A DNA stretch of 64,000 nt from JAXHLG01 sp034522495 (GTDB lineage Bacteria; Patescibacteriota; Minisyncoccia; Moranbacterales; DUUL01): the NCBI GenBank assembly GCA_034522495.1, contig JAXHLG010000002.1, positions 682,001 to 746,000 on the forward strand, given 5' to 3'. The translations under genes were made by a program, and so were the position numbers. Positions 50,426 to 59,118 of this stretch are shown one piece after another. Position 1 is the stretch's first letter. The number at the start of each line of letters is the position of its first letter. Below the pieces are notes generated by a model. That model saw only the letters and a list, made by a program, of their open reading frames with translations, ran no database searches and was not told the origin of the DNA.

Positions 50426-51961
50426 TCAATTTGATCCATTATCGCTTTCTTGTTCTGTCGACTCTTGCGAGCTCGTTTCTTGAACCATTTGAACATATTC
50501 CCCAAAAACCCACCCGGTTTTATCTTCTTCATCTTCACCTTGTTCATAGATAATCTGATACCAATCATTTCTTTGACCAATATTCTCATATTCCTCTCCC
50601 GGCACGACTCTTGTGATAACTTCACTCTCTAATGATGTTTCCCGGCGAACATTCAAAAATCCCAAACCGGTTTCCAAAATTTTTACCTTCGGATTTTCGT
50701 CTTCTTCATCAGCTGCTTTTTCGCTTGCCTGTTTTTCGGGCGCTTCTTTTTCAATCTGTTCTTCGGGCGCTTCTTTTTCAATTTGCTCTTCTGCCGCAGG
50801 CGGTGAACTGTTTATCCCCGCCGACTCATTTAATCCGCCAACCAGGCTATAAATAGGCAAGATGACCGCCAAAGCCACCGCCACCACTCCCAGCCAAACA
50901 ATAACAAGCATCACCGGCTCCAAAAGAACAGTCAAATTCTTAGTCGTATTTTCGGTTTTCCCTTCATAAGTCCTGCCGATCTTTTTCAAGGTGTCGGAAA
51001 GCATCCCGGACTTCTCCCCGCTAACGATCATCTGTTGAACGGTTGAAGGAATCAATTTATTTGACTTTTTATAACTTGCAAAGCACTTCTTAAAGGAATT
51101 GCCTTCTTGCATCTCCTTTTTCATATGATTAAAAAGGCGTTGATATTTCCAAAAAGGCGTTGCATTGGCCAGAGATTTTAAGGCCGAAACCACCGGCAAT
51201 CCGGCTTCCAAAAGTGTTCCCAAAAGATAACCGAACCTAGCCAGTTCCGTTTCTTTGACCAAATTCTTAGCCCCCGGCAAAATAAACAATATTGATTGCC
51301 CGATAAATTTTGTTTTGGAAAAGAAGAAAATGAAATAAATAAGCAAGGAAATCCCGATTACAAATGACGGAATAGCAATTTTTCCGTAATCACCCAAGAA
51401 CTGACCTGTTCCAATCAAAACCTTGGTAATCAAGGGCAACTCCATATCCAATTGAGCAAAAACGTTAGAAAGACGGGGTAAAATAAACCAGGCGATCCCG
51501 ATTCCGATTGTCACCGCCAGAACCATCACCAGCACCGGATACATCATAGCTGATTTAATTTTCCCCTTAAAAATCCTATCCTTTTGCTCTTGCTCGGCAA
51601 TAACTTTCAAGTTTTCCGACAATCTTCCCGACTCTTCCCCTATTTTTATCAAAGAAACAGTATAATCGGAAAAAATTCTAGTTCTCTCCAAAGAGCTGGA
51701 GAGAGAATAGCCAGCCTCGACATCTGAAAGCATCTCCTTGATCATTTTTTTAGTTGCGCTAGCTCGAACTTCTTTCTTGATCGCCTTCAACGCCGCCGAA
51801 ATATTCATTCCCGACGCCATCAGCATGCTCAAATTTTCTACAAAATACTCCTTTTCCTTACCCACCCCCAATGCTAAAAAACGAGAAAATTTCTTTCTTT
51901 TCTTTTTCTCGCTTTTTTTATCAGTTTTTTTATCTTTTTTATCTTTGTTTAAACCAAACAT
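50426..51961 (-). CDS. pilC: Type IV pilus inner-membrane platform protein PilC with SH3b tail
   Basis: 511 residues. Two GspF domains: VENLSMLMASGMNISAALKAIKKE and LARFGYLLGTLLEAGLPVVSALKSL, with membrane helices at about 125-155, 182-205 and 360-392. PilC links the PilB motor to the growing pilus. Normal PilC ends after the last helix; here a repeated linker (EEQIEKEAPEEQIEKEAPE) leads to residues 425-493, a bacterial SH3 domain (LNVRRETSLESEVITRVVPG, then WYQIIY, and TGWVFGEYVQMV). By GspF topology this tail is outside the membrane, where SH3b domains often bind peptidoglycan. It follows pilB by 74 bp. Confidence 0.93.
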   Translation of the reverse strand: MFGLNKDKKDKKTDKKSEKKKRKKFSRFLALGVGKEKEYFVENLSMLMASGMNISAALKAIKKEVRASATKKMIKEMLSDVEAGYSLSSSLERTRIFSDYTVSLIKIGEESGRLSENLKVIAEQEQKDRIFKGKIKSAMMYPVLVMVLAVTIGIGIAWFILPRLSNVFAQLDMELPLITKVLIGTGQFLGDYGKIAIPSFVIGISLLIYFIFFFSKTKFIGQSILFILPGAKNLVKETELARFGYLLGTLLEAGLPVVSALKSLANATPFWKYQRLFNHMKKEMQEGNSFKKCFASYKKSNKLIPSTVQQMIVSGEKSGMLSDTLKKIGRTYEGKTENTTKNLTVLLEPVMLVIVWLGVVAVALAVILPIYSLVGGLNESAGINSSPPAAEEQIEKEAPEEQIEKEAPEKQASEKAADEEDENPKVKILETGLGFLNVRRETSLESEVITRVVPGEEYENIGQRNDWYQIIYEQGEDEEDKTGWVFGEYVQMVQETSSQESTEQESDNGSN

Positions 51962-52035
51962 AATAATTTTGTCATTATTAGAGGAATGTTCTCACCAAGC
52001 AAAACTAAAGAAATCGAACAGTCCGCTAAAAGCTT

Positions 52036-54240
52036 TTATTTTTTGTCGTAATCCGGTTCTTTGTTTAAGTTTTTTACTTGAACTTTTTTACTTGGCTTTT
52101 CCGGATTTGATTTCTCCGAATTGCTTTCTTTCCTTTCCCACTCTTCCTTTAAAGTTGTGGCTATCGGGTCTTCTTTCTTTGGAACTTTTACTTCAATTTG
52201 TTTATTGGCCGTCTTTTTAGCTTTTCCCGGTTTTTCCTCTCGCTTTTCTTCCTTCATGTTTTTCAATTTCGAAAGATAATCTTTTTTCTTATTTTGGCTT
52301 TCTGTTTTCTCTTCTGTTTTCTTGTCCTTTTCCTCATTTTTTTCCTTCTCGCCTTCAAAACTCTCTCCCTTAATTTGCTTTTCCGACGTCTCTTTCTCTT
52401 TTTCAGGCAGTTCTTTCATTTCTTTATCCGCTTTTTCCGAAGCAGAAAATTGCTTCTCCTTTTTTTGCGTATTTACTTTTGGCCCGGAAACCTCAAGCTC
52501 CTCTTCAGACGGAGCTTCCGCTATTCGCTCCAATTCTGCCAAAGTCGTTATTCCGCTTTTCACCTTTTCAATCCCATCCTCATAAAGGCTTTTAGCGCCT
52601 TGTTTCCTGGCTAATTTCCAAATCTCGTTGGTGGATGGATTGTCAAGAATCAAGTCTTGCATCTCATCAGTTACTTCAATTATTTCAAAAATAGCTGATC
52701 GGCCTTTGAAGCCACTATGATTACACCGATCACACCCCTTTCCTTTGTACAAAGCCGCTTTTTCTTCAGCGAAGAATGGCGATGCTTGCGGATAATTCTT
52801 TTCTAACTCATCTTTGCTCACAGAAACACTCGCCTTACAGCTTTCGCAAATTTTTCTAACCAATCTCTGTGCCACCACCATCTCAAGGGTCGAAGAAAGC
52901 AAGAAAGGTTCTACGTTCATATCCAAAAGCCTTGGAATGGCGGTTGCCGAATCATTAGCGTGAAAAGTGGAAAAGAGCAGGTGTCCGGTCAAAGCGGCGT
53001 TAACTGCAATTTCAGCTGTTTCCTTGTCCCTAATCTCTCCAACCAAAATGACATCCGGATCCTGGCGGACAATTGAGCGCAACCCTTGGGAAAAGGTCAG
53101 GTTGGTCTTCGAATTGGCCTGGATTTGATTGATTCCGGTTATTTGATATTCAACGGGGTCTTCTATAGTCATAATATTCACCTCCGGCTTGTTAAGCTTC
53201 CTCAAGAGAGCATAAAGAGTGGTGGTTTTTCCGCTGCCGGTTGGTCCGGTTACCAAGATCATTCCGAATGGCTTCTTGCTGGATTTCTCAAATATTTTCC
53301 TGTGTTCTTCCGAAAGGCCAAGCGCTCCCAGATCAAATCCTTTAACATATTCCGCCAAAACTCTCATCACGATCTTTTCCCCGTTTAACGTCGGGACAAT
53401 TGAGATTCTAAGATCAGTCTCTTTGTCCTCTTGCTTGAAGCGCATTGAACCGTCTTGAGCGGAAAAATGGTCATCAATACGCAATTTTGCCTGAACTTTA
53501 ACTCTATTGACTATATTATCATGATATTTTCTCGGAATCTTCCCCGCCTCCCTAAGAACCCCGTCCACTCGAAACCTCACTAAAACAGTTTTTTTTCTCG
53601 GTTCAAAATGAATATCGGAAGCGCGAAAAACTAAAGAATCAGCGATAATTTCTTCGATAATTTCCGGAGCGATTTTGTTCTCCTCTTCTATGATCTTAGC
53701 AAACCTCGTATTCAGGGGCTTGCGGTATTCCATCAAAACCTCGTCAATATCTTCTGTGAGAGAATAAGCAAACTTAACTTCCATTGGTGAAAACCCCTGT
53801 TCCATCACTTGCCTCATTTCCTCATCTATTGGTTTATCTGAAGCGACTGTAACGCTATCCTTATTCTCAGAAAAAAGAACCGTCCGATGTTTCTTAGCAA
53901 TCTTTTCTGGAATTTTAGCGACCTGCTCCGCGGAAGGCATATGGGAATTCAGATCGGCATATTGAACGCCATAATACTCGGCCATGGCCTGCCCCAGCAG
54001 ATCGTTGTTTGTTAACTGCTTGGAATAAAGAAAATCTAGAAACTTATCCTCATCTCCCTCGGCATAATCAATTGCCTCTTGATAATCTTCTTGAGAAATA
54101 TATCCACCTTCAACCAAGACCTTCTCATAAAGCTTGATTCGATCTTTTCCGGCTTTTATTTTTGATGCGCCCTCCTCCTCTTGAGCCTCTTTATTCTCAA
54201 TAGTTTCGGCCGAATCTTTTTTTTCTTTTTCTTTTGACAT
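52036..54240 (-). CDS. pilB: Type IV pilus assembly ATPase PilB with long charged tail
   Basis: 734 residues from ATG 54240 (MSKEKEKKDS); a longer frame to 54396 is a read-through of repeats. N-terminal MshEN-like domain (LVEGGYISQEDYQEAIDYA), then ASDIHFEPRKKTVLVRFRVDG, Walker A GPTGSGKTTTLYALL at about 340, Asp box, Walker B DPDVILVGEIRDKETAEIA, and a zinc tetracysteine (CESCKAS, GCDRCNHSGFKGR). The hexameric motor powers pilus extension. The last 150 residues are an extraordinarily Lys/Glu-rich extension not found in standard PilB. No PilT retraction ATPase is in the window. Confidence 0.95.
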   Translation of the reverse strand: MSKEKEKKDSAETIENKEAQEEEGASKIKAGKDRIKLYEKVLVEGGYISQEDYQEAIDYAEGDEDKFLDFLYSKQLTNNDLLGQAMAEYYGVQYADLNSHMPSAEQVAKIPEKIAKKHRTVLFSENKDSVTVASDKPIDEEMRQVMEQGFSPMEVKFAYSLTEDIDEVLMEYRKPLNTRFAKIIEEENKIAPEIIEEIIADSLVFRASDIHFEPRKKTVLVRFRVDGVLREAGKIPRKYHDNIVNRVKVQAKLRIDDHFSAQDGSMRFKQEDKETDLRISIVPTLNGEKIVMRVLAEYVKGFDLGALGLSEEHRKIFEKSSKKPFGMILVTGPTGSGKTTTLYALLRKLNKPEVNIMTIEDPVEYQITGINQIQANSKTNLTFSQGLRSIVRQDPDVILVGEIRDKETAEIAVNAALTGHLLFSTFHANDSATAIPRLLDMNVEPFLLSSTLEMVVAQRLVRKICESCKASVSVSKDELEKNYPQASPFFAEEKAALYKGKGCDRCNHSGFKGRSAIFEIIEVTDEMQDLILDNPSTNEIWKLARKQGAKSLYEDGIEKVKSGITTLAELERIAEAPSEEELEVSGPKVNTQKKEKQFSASEKADKEMKELPEKEKETSEKQIKGESFEGEKEKNEEKDKKTEEKTESQNKKKDYLSKLKNMKEEKREEKPGKAKKTANKQIEVKVPKKEDPIATTLKEEWERKESNSEKSNPEKPSKKVQVKNLNKEPDYDKK

Positions 54241-54359
54241 AAAAAAATTACTAAAAGGTGAAATAATACAATTGCCAATGATAACGGACGCAGAAGCAAA
54301 ACCATTAAATAAATATGGAAAAGATAAACCGTGCCCAAAAAATCTCCAAGTGGAATCAA

Positions 54360-54440
54360 TAATGACGAAACAACTAATGTATCTATCCCAATACACTAAT
54401 ACGCCAATCTCCCAATATACTTATATACCAACCTCATTAG
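54360..54440. repeat. Degenerate 8-bp-period repeat upstream of pilB
   Basis: Variants of CCAATACACTAATACGCCAA, with CCCAATATACTTATATACCA. Worn tandem repeat of about 8 bp period between the receiver gene and pilB. Confidence 0.6.
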
Positions 54441-54454
54441 ACATTCGAAAATCC

Positions 54455-54823
54455 TCATCCCAGATGATTTTTCACTTTTTCCACCACTTCCACAATCGGC
54501 GTATCAGATTTTACAAAATAATCTACTGCTCCCATTTTTTTGGCTTTCTCAACATCCTCCGGCTGGCTCAAATTGGAAGCCACTATTATTTTTGTATCAA
54601 TTTCCTTATCCTTCACCTGCTCCAGCACGTAAAATCCGTCTTTTTCTGGCATAATCAAGTCAAGCAAAACCAGGTCAAAATTTTCCGATTCAATTTTTTC
54701 CAGTCCTTCCCGCCCGTTGCCGGCCGATTCTACTTCAAAGCCTTCTTTTTCCAATTTCAAGGTGAGCGCCCTAGCCATTGGCGTTTCATCCTCCACCACT
54801 AAAATTTTTTTCTTTTCCGCCAT
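54455..54823 (-). CDS. Single-domain response regulator (receiver)
   Basis: 122 residues, CheY-like. ILVVEDETPMARALTLKLEKEG at the N terminus (acidic pair), phospho-acceptor in LVLLDLIMPEKDGF at about 54, switch residue in IIVASNLSQPEDVEKA (Ser), and Lys in DYFVKSD. No output domain. It is the first gene of the minus-strand pilus block and may tune PilB, as single receivers do in other pilus systems; that link is inferred from position. Confidence 0.92.
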   Translation of the reverse strand: MAEKKKILVVEDETPMARALTLKLEKEGFEVESAGNGREGLEKIESENFDLVLLDLIMPEKDGFYVLEQVKDKEIDTKIIVASNLSQPEDVEKAKKMGAVDYFVKSDTPIVEVVEKVKNHLG

Positions 54824-54911
54824 ATTTTTTATTAATTTTTACCAGCGTTCGCTGAGATCAACTATCGAATTTAAATCAGATTGTGCTGTTCGTGTGTTAT
54901 ATAATTTATTA

Positions 54912-54940
54912 TTGATTTTATTTGCTCAAGCCTGTATAAT
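54912..54940 (+). promoter_or_regulatory. Promoter for the penicillin-binding protein gene
   Basis: TTGATT, 17 bp, TATAAT. This implies an untranslated leader of about 140 nt before the TTG start at 55086; no structured RNA was recognised in it. Confidence 0.55.
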
Positions 54941-55085
54941 GGAGCATTAATCCAATGTAGCTTGCCTCTTGCTTACACCTCTTTAATATAAGTTTAACAT
55001 AATTTTTATATTAATACAAAACATTTTTAAAAATACTAATGTATTAAAAAGAAAGGCATTAATTAATAATTAAATTGTTAAAAAA

Positions 55086-57227
55086 TTGCTTGGAAAAACT
55101 ATAAAAATTACAGGAGCGCTTCTCTTTTTGGCTTTACTGATAAGCATTTTCACCGCCGTTAGTTTTGGATATGGCTTATATCAAAAGTCTCCTTCCGTAA
55201 AAGGAGTTTCCAACATAAGAATGCAGCAGACTTCCGTGATATATGATCGGACGGGAGAAAATGTTTTGTATGAAATCCACGGAACGGAAGACCGTAAGCT
55301 GCTGGACTATGAACAAATGCCGGCCAGCATTAAAATTGCCACCCTGGCAGCGGAAGACAATGATTTTTTTAGCCATAACGGGTTTGATCTAGCTTCTATT
55401 TTGCGCGCCGCCAAAGTTAATTTGGAAAACAAGAAAACCCTCCAGGGAGCCTCCACTATAACTCAGCAACTGGCCAGGGAATTTTATTTAACCAGAGAAA
55501 AAACTTACGAAAGAAAGATCAAGGAAATAATTCTGGCTGTCAAATTGGAGAAAGCTTTTTCAAAAGAAGAAATTCTGGAGATGTATTTAAACAAAATCAC
55601 CTACGGGTCGGATGTTTACGGCATACAAAGCGCCGCCGAAGAATTTTTCGGCAAAGATGCCAAGGATCTAACTTTAGACGAAGCGGCCCTGCTGGCTTCG
55701 CTGCCCAAGGCGCCTTCCCTGCTCTCTCCTTATGGGGAAAACGTTTCCAAATTGAAACAAAGACAGCTTGACGTGCTGAAGAAAATCGAAGAGCTCGGTT
55801 TGGTAAAAAAAGAAATGATCGAAGAAGCCATACAAGCAAATACGATTGCCAAAATTATTCCCAAGAGAGATAATATTCTGGCTCCCCACTTTGTATTTCA
55901 TGTAATCGATCAGCTGGAGAAAAGATACGGCAAAGAGTTTGTCCAGGAAGGAGGCTTGGAGATAATCACCACACTCGACTTGGATATGCAGCAAGCAGCT
56001 CAGGAAACTGTAAACCGGGGAGCCATTAAAAACGATGAACGATGGAATGCCGAAAATGCCGCGCTGGTCGCTATGAAGCCCGGGACGGGAGAGGTACTGG
56101 CTATGGCCGGATCCAGAGATTATTTTGATTCCCGCATCGACGGACAAGTCAATGTTACCACCCGCCCCCGCCAACCCGGATCCTCTTTTAAGCCGGTAGT
56201 TTACGCCGCCGCTTTTGAAAAAGGTTTTCAACCGGAAACCAAGCTGCATGACGTAAAAACCGACTTTGGTCCGGATGGAAGCGGAAAAAATTACATCCCC
56301 CGCAATTACACCGGAAAGTTTCACGGAATTCTGTCTATGAGAGAGGCTTTGGCCGGATCAATCAACGTTCCGGCTGTCAAAACCCTTTATCTTGCCGGTA
56401 TTGACGACACCATAGAGCTGGGGAAAAGGATGGGAATCGACTCACTGGAAAAATCCAAATATTACGGCCTTTCTTTAGCGCTGGGAAGCGCCGAAATCAC
56501 ACTCTTGGAAGAAGTGTCGGCTTATAGCGTTTTTGCCAACAAAGGAGAAAAGGTTTCCCCGGCGGTTATCGGCAAGGTTATCGACAGCTCGGGACAAGTA
56601 ATATATGAACGCCAGCCACTCAAGGAAAAGATAATAGAAGCAGAAACAGCCGCCAAAATAAATTCCATTCTCTCAGACAAGCAGGCCCGCCGGATCACCT
56701 TCGGCTCCAACCAATCTTTGGAAATAACCGGACGAGAGGTGGCCGCCAAAACCGGAACTACTCAGGATTACCGCGACGGTTGGACAGTCGGCTACACGCC
56801 TTCGCTGGCTGTGGGGGTCTGGGCCGGCAACAATGACAACACTCCCATGAAAGCTGGCGCCGCCGGCGTTTACGTCGCAGCTCCTATTTGGAAGGAGTTT
56901 TTCACCCAAGCTATTGCTTCCTATCCAAAAGAAGAATTTGACCGCTATCAAAAAGTTAAGTCGGATAAATTGATGCTGACCGGAGAAGTGGAAGAAAAGA
57001 CTGAATTCTACAATAAAAAAACCGGCAAGAAAATTGAAAGCAAAGAAAAGCTGGAAAAAACCGATCCAGACAAAATCAGAACCAAAAACACCGCCGAGCC
57101 CCACTCTCTTCTTTACTACATCAACAAAAGTTCTCCCCTGGAGGCCGATCCGAACAAAAACGACCCCATGCTGGAGAGATGGGAAAAGAGCTTGAATAAT
57201 GATTCAGAAGACGGCGATGACGATTAG
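55086..57227 (+). CDS. Bifunctional penicillin-binding protein 1A type
   Basis: 713 residues; polymerises and cross-links peptidoglycan outside the membrane. The start is TTG 55086, as no ATG is suitably placed. TM at about 9-30, GT51 glycosyltransferase (TLAAEDNDFFSHNGFD at about 89 with the catalytic Glu, GASTITQQLAREFYL at about 120, KLEKAFSKEEILEMYLNK), and the transpeptidase (QPGSSFKPVVYAAAF with SxxK Ser near 366, GSINVPA SxN motif at about 426, AAKTGTTQDYRDGW KTG motif at about 557). The C-terminal tail from 620 is charged. All active-site motifs are present, so the cell is beta-lactam-susceptible in principle. Confidence 0.96.
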   Translation: MLGKTIKITGALLFLALLISIFTAVSFGYGLYQKSPSVKGVSNIRMQQTSVIYDRTGENVLYEIHGTEDRKLLDYEQMPASIKIATLAAEDNDFFSHNGFDLASILRAAKVNLENKKTLQGASTITQQLAREFYLTREKTYERKIKEIILAVKLEKAFSKEEILEMYLNKITYGSDVYGIQSAAEEFFGKDAKDLTLDEAALLASLPKAPSLLSPYGENVSKLKQRQLDVLKKIEELGLVKKEMIEEAIQANTIAKIIPKRDNILAPHFVFHVIDQLEKRYGKEFVQEGGLEIITTLDLDMQQAAQETVNRGAIKNDERWNAENAALVAMKPGTGEVLAMAGSRDYFDSRIDGQVNVTTRPRQPGSSFKPVVYAAAFEKGFQPETKLHDVKTDFGPDGSGKNYIPRNYTGKFHGILSMREALAGSINVPAVKTLYLAGIDDTIELGKRMGIDSLEKSKYYGLSLALGSAEITLLEEVSAYSVFANKGEKVSPAVIGKVIDSSGQVIYERQPLKEKIIEAETAAKINSILSDKQARRITFGSNQSLEITGREVAAKTGTTQDYRDGWTVGYTPSLAVGVWAGNNDNTPMKAGAAGVYVAAPIWKEFFTQAIASYPKEEFDRYQKVKSDKLMLTGEVEEKTEFYNKKTGKKIESKEKLEKTDPDKIRTKNTAEPHSLLYYINKSSPLEADPNKNDPMLERWEKSLNNDSEDGDDD

Positions 57228-57346
57228 AAAAAGCTCAAGCGCGGATCAAGCGCGGATCTAATCCTTGCCCTGCAACATAAGGAGATTGGAAAAAGTCCCG
57301 TCGAAAAATTTTTTAAGCCAAAGTCCCAATCAGCTGCGGCAAAAGT

Positions 57347-57375
57347 AAAACTCCCGCAGAAGCGGGAGTTTTGTG
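57347..57375. terminator. Bidirectional terminator between PBP and csp
   Basis: AAAACTCCCGC / GCGGGAGTTTT around a 4-nt loop. A/T tracts on both sides serve the convergent genes. Confidence 0.85.
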
Positions 57376-57403
57376 ACAAATTCTATGTGTAAGATTTTTT
57401 CAA

Positions 57404-57616
57404 TTACTCAACTTTGGAAACATTAACAGCATTTTTGCCATCTTTACCATTAGGATTGTCAATTAGCTCGAAGCTAACTTTGTCGCCTTCTTGGAGATCT
57501 TCATAAGTAAGACCTTCAGCCAAAGAGGTAGCATGAAAAAAGATTCCTCTTTCGAAATCATCATGCTTGATAAAGCCAAAACCTCTATCGGTCAGCTTTT
57601 CAATAACTCCTTCCAT
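57404..57616 (-). CDS. Cold-shock domain protein
   Basis: 70 residues, a single OB-fold nucleic-acid-binding domain. RNP1-like RGFGFIKHDD and RNP2-like IFFHATSL are present, and the end reads DKVSFELIDNPNGKDGKNAVNVSKVE, as in CspA relatives. It acts as an RNA chaperone. The ATG is at 57616 with GGAAGG-like sequence after it but no strong Shine-Dalgarno before it. Confidence 0.92.
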   Translation of the reverse strand: MEGVIEKLTDRGFGFIKHDDFERGIFFHATSLAEGLTYEDLQEGDKVSFELIDNPNGKDGKNAVNVSKVE

Positions 57617-57645
57617 TATATTGGTACAATTAAATCGTTATTCTA

Positions 57646-57699
57646 GAGCCTGTTTCAAAAATTCTCTTTTGTTTTCTTGAAAATCCTTGAAACAGGCTC
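57646..57699. other. Long inverted repeat upstream of csp
   Basis: GAGCCTGTTTCAA (57646-57658) and TTGAAACAGGCTC (57687-57699), a 13-bp perfect stem with a 28-nt loop, 30 bp from the csp start. It could fold in the csp leader or end ddl transcription, though no T-run follows. Confidence 0.6.
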
Positions 57700-57827
57700 C
57701 CGGAAAATTTTAGCAAAAATCGACCAACCCTCTGCTAAAATCACCTTAACTGTATTCTTTCATAAAAACACATTCCTGTCAATAAAACATTGCAACTAAG
57801 TTTTTAAAAACAGCGAATTGGCATTTT

Positions 57828-58775
57828 TCATTGCTTTTCGCCGCTTCTTAGTTTGTTGGAAATAAGTTCGTCAAGAAATTCTTTGAAGGGCATGCCCGCC
57901 GCCTCCGCCGCCTTCGGGACCAGCGATGTGGCTGTCATGCCGGGAATAGTGTTGATTTCCAAGAAATAAATCTTGTCAGTTTCTTCGTCCCAAATAAAAT
58001 CGGCTCTGGCCAAATCCCTGCAGCCAATCGCCTCAAATGCTTTGACGGCCCCGTCTTGAACTTTTTCTTTGATGTCATCGGGAATTTCAGCCGGGCAAAT
58101 CTCATCCGCGGCTCCGGCAAGATATTTGGACTTGTAGTCAAACCATGAAGCATTTTTGGGAATTATCTCAATTACGGGAAGAGCTTCCGGATTTTTATTA
58201 CCCATAACGGTCACTGTTAATTCTCTTCCCTTTACAAATCGCTCCAACAAGACTTCCTCGCCAAGCTTAAAAGCTAATTCAAGCGCTTGTTTCAACTCCG
58301 CTTTATTTTTCACAATGGAAATACCCACTGACGAACCCAGCTGATCCGGTTTCACAACCGCCCCGTTTTTATTTTTCTCCAAAAATTTCTCCGCTTCGGC
58401 TGATTGATCCTTTTTGATCTTTGTTCCTTCAATGACCCCGACTCCGCTGTTTTCCGCAATAGTCTTGGATTTATCCTTATCCATCGCCAGGGCGCTTGCC
58501 AGACAGCCGGAAAACAAATAGGGCGCGCCGGTCAAATCCAGCAATCCCTGGATGCGTCCGTCTTCTCCATAGGGACCATGCAGAGCCGGGAAAACCAAAT
58601 CAATTTTTTTCTCAAGCGCGTCTTGAAAAAACTTCTTCAAATCTGTCTTGGGATCGTACTTATAAACTTCGTATTTATTTTTATCCAGCGCCTTGTAAAT
58701 TTGATTGCCGGTGTTTAGCGAAACTTCTCTTTCCTTGGATAAACCACCCAAAAGAAGAGCGATTTTGGTTTTCAT
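57828..58775 (-). CDS. ddl: D-alanine--D-alanine ligase
   Basis: 315 residues, full length. ATP-grasp enzyme making D-Ala-D-Ala for peptidoglycan. LLGGLSKEREVSLNTG at the N terminus, FPALHGPYGEDGRIQGLLDLTG at about 62, VVKPDQLGSSVGISIVK at about 140, ERFVKGRELTVTVMG at about 177, ADFIWDEETDKIYFLEINTIPGMTATSLVPKAAEAAG at the C terminus (metal ligands). The D-Ala rather than D-Lac preference is not decided here. It works upstream of the nearby PBP. Confidence 0.96.
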   Translation of the reverse strand: MKTKIALLLGGLSKEREVSLNTGNQIYKALDKNKYEVYKYDPKTDLKKFFQDALEKKIDLVFPALHGPYGEDGRIQGLLDLTGAPYLFSGCLASALAMDKDKSKTIAENSGVGVIEGTKIKKDQSAEAEKFLEKNKNGAVVKPDQLGSSVGISIVKNKAELKQALELAFKLGEEVLLERFVKGRELTVTVMGNKNPEALPVIEIIPKNASWFDYKSKYLAGAADEICPAEIPDDIKEKVQDGAVKAFEAIGCRDLARADFIWDEETDKIYFLEINTIPGMTATSLVPKAAEAAGMPFKEFLDELISNKLRSGEKQ

Positions 58776-58801
58776 AAAATTTTTTAAAAGTAATCCGGAT
58801 C

Positions 58802-58828
58802 CCGGAGGCTCGAAAAGACGAGCCCCGG
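58802..58828. other. GC hairpin in the ddl leader
   Basis: CCGGaGGCTCG-aaaaga-CGAGCCcCGG, directly before the ddl start on the minus strand. Could be another mini-hairpin repeat. Confidence 0.5.
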
Positions 58829-58867
58829 AAATCCTTTTTGTTTGATAGTATTATACATCAGAATTAA

Positions 58868-58904
58868 AAAATAAAAAAGCGCCTGATTATTTGAATCAAG
58901 CGCT
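58868..58904 (-). terminator. Terminator of the nucleotidyltransferase operon
   Basis: On the minus strand AGCGCTTGATT...AATCAGGCGCT followed by TTTTTTATTTTTT; ends the 63-residue protein gene. Confidence 0.85.
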
Positions 58905-58926
58905 ACAGAACATAAAAATCTTATCA

Positions 58927-59118
58927 TCATTTTTTTGTTTTGCCGCCTCTTGGCGAGTATAAAGATGGTCTCACCAGTTCCTCCAACTTGGTGATTTGGA
59001 TTTCGATCTCCTCCAATTCTTCTTCGGAGCATTTTTCTAAATTATGACGCATCATCAACATGTCATTATAAAGCCGGTTAACTCTAGTAACCAAACCAAA
59101 GCCGCTTTTTTTGCTCAT
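58927..59118 (-). CDS. Small helical hypothetical protein coupled to the nucleotidyltransferase
   Basis: 63 residues, starting SKKSGFGLVTRVNRLYNDM and ending RPSLYSPRGGKTKK. Two helices rich in Glu/Leu (LEKCSEEELEEIEIQITKLEEL). Its ATG overlaps the upstream stop as ATGA, a sign of translational coupling, and a good terminator follows. Function unknown. Confidence 0.65.
   Translation of the reverse strand: MSKKSGFGLVTRVNRLYNDMLMMRHNLEKCSEEELEEIEIQITKLEELVRPSLYSPRGGKTKK

Noticed and set aside
54241..54396. Longer N terminus for PilB
   Set aside because: It reads through non-coding short repeats and has an unlikely hydrophobic sequence for a cytoplasmic ATPase.
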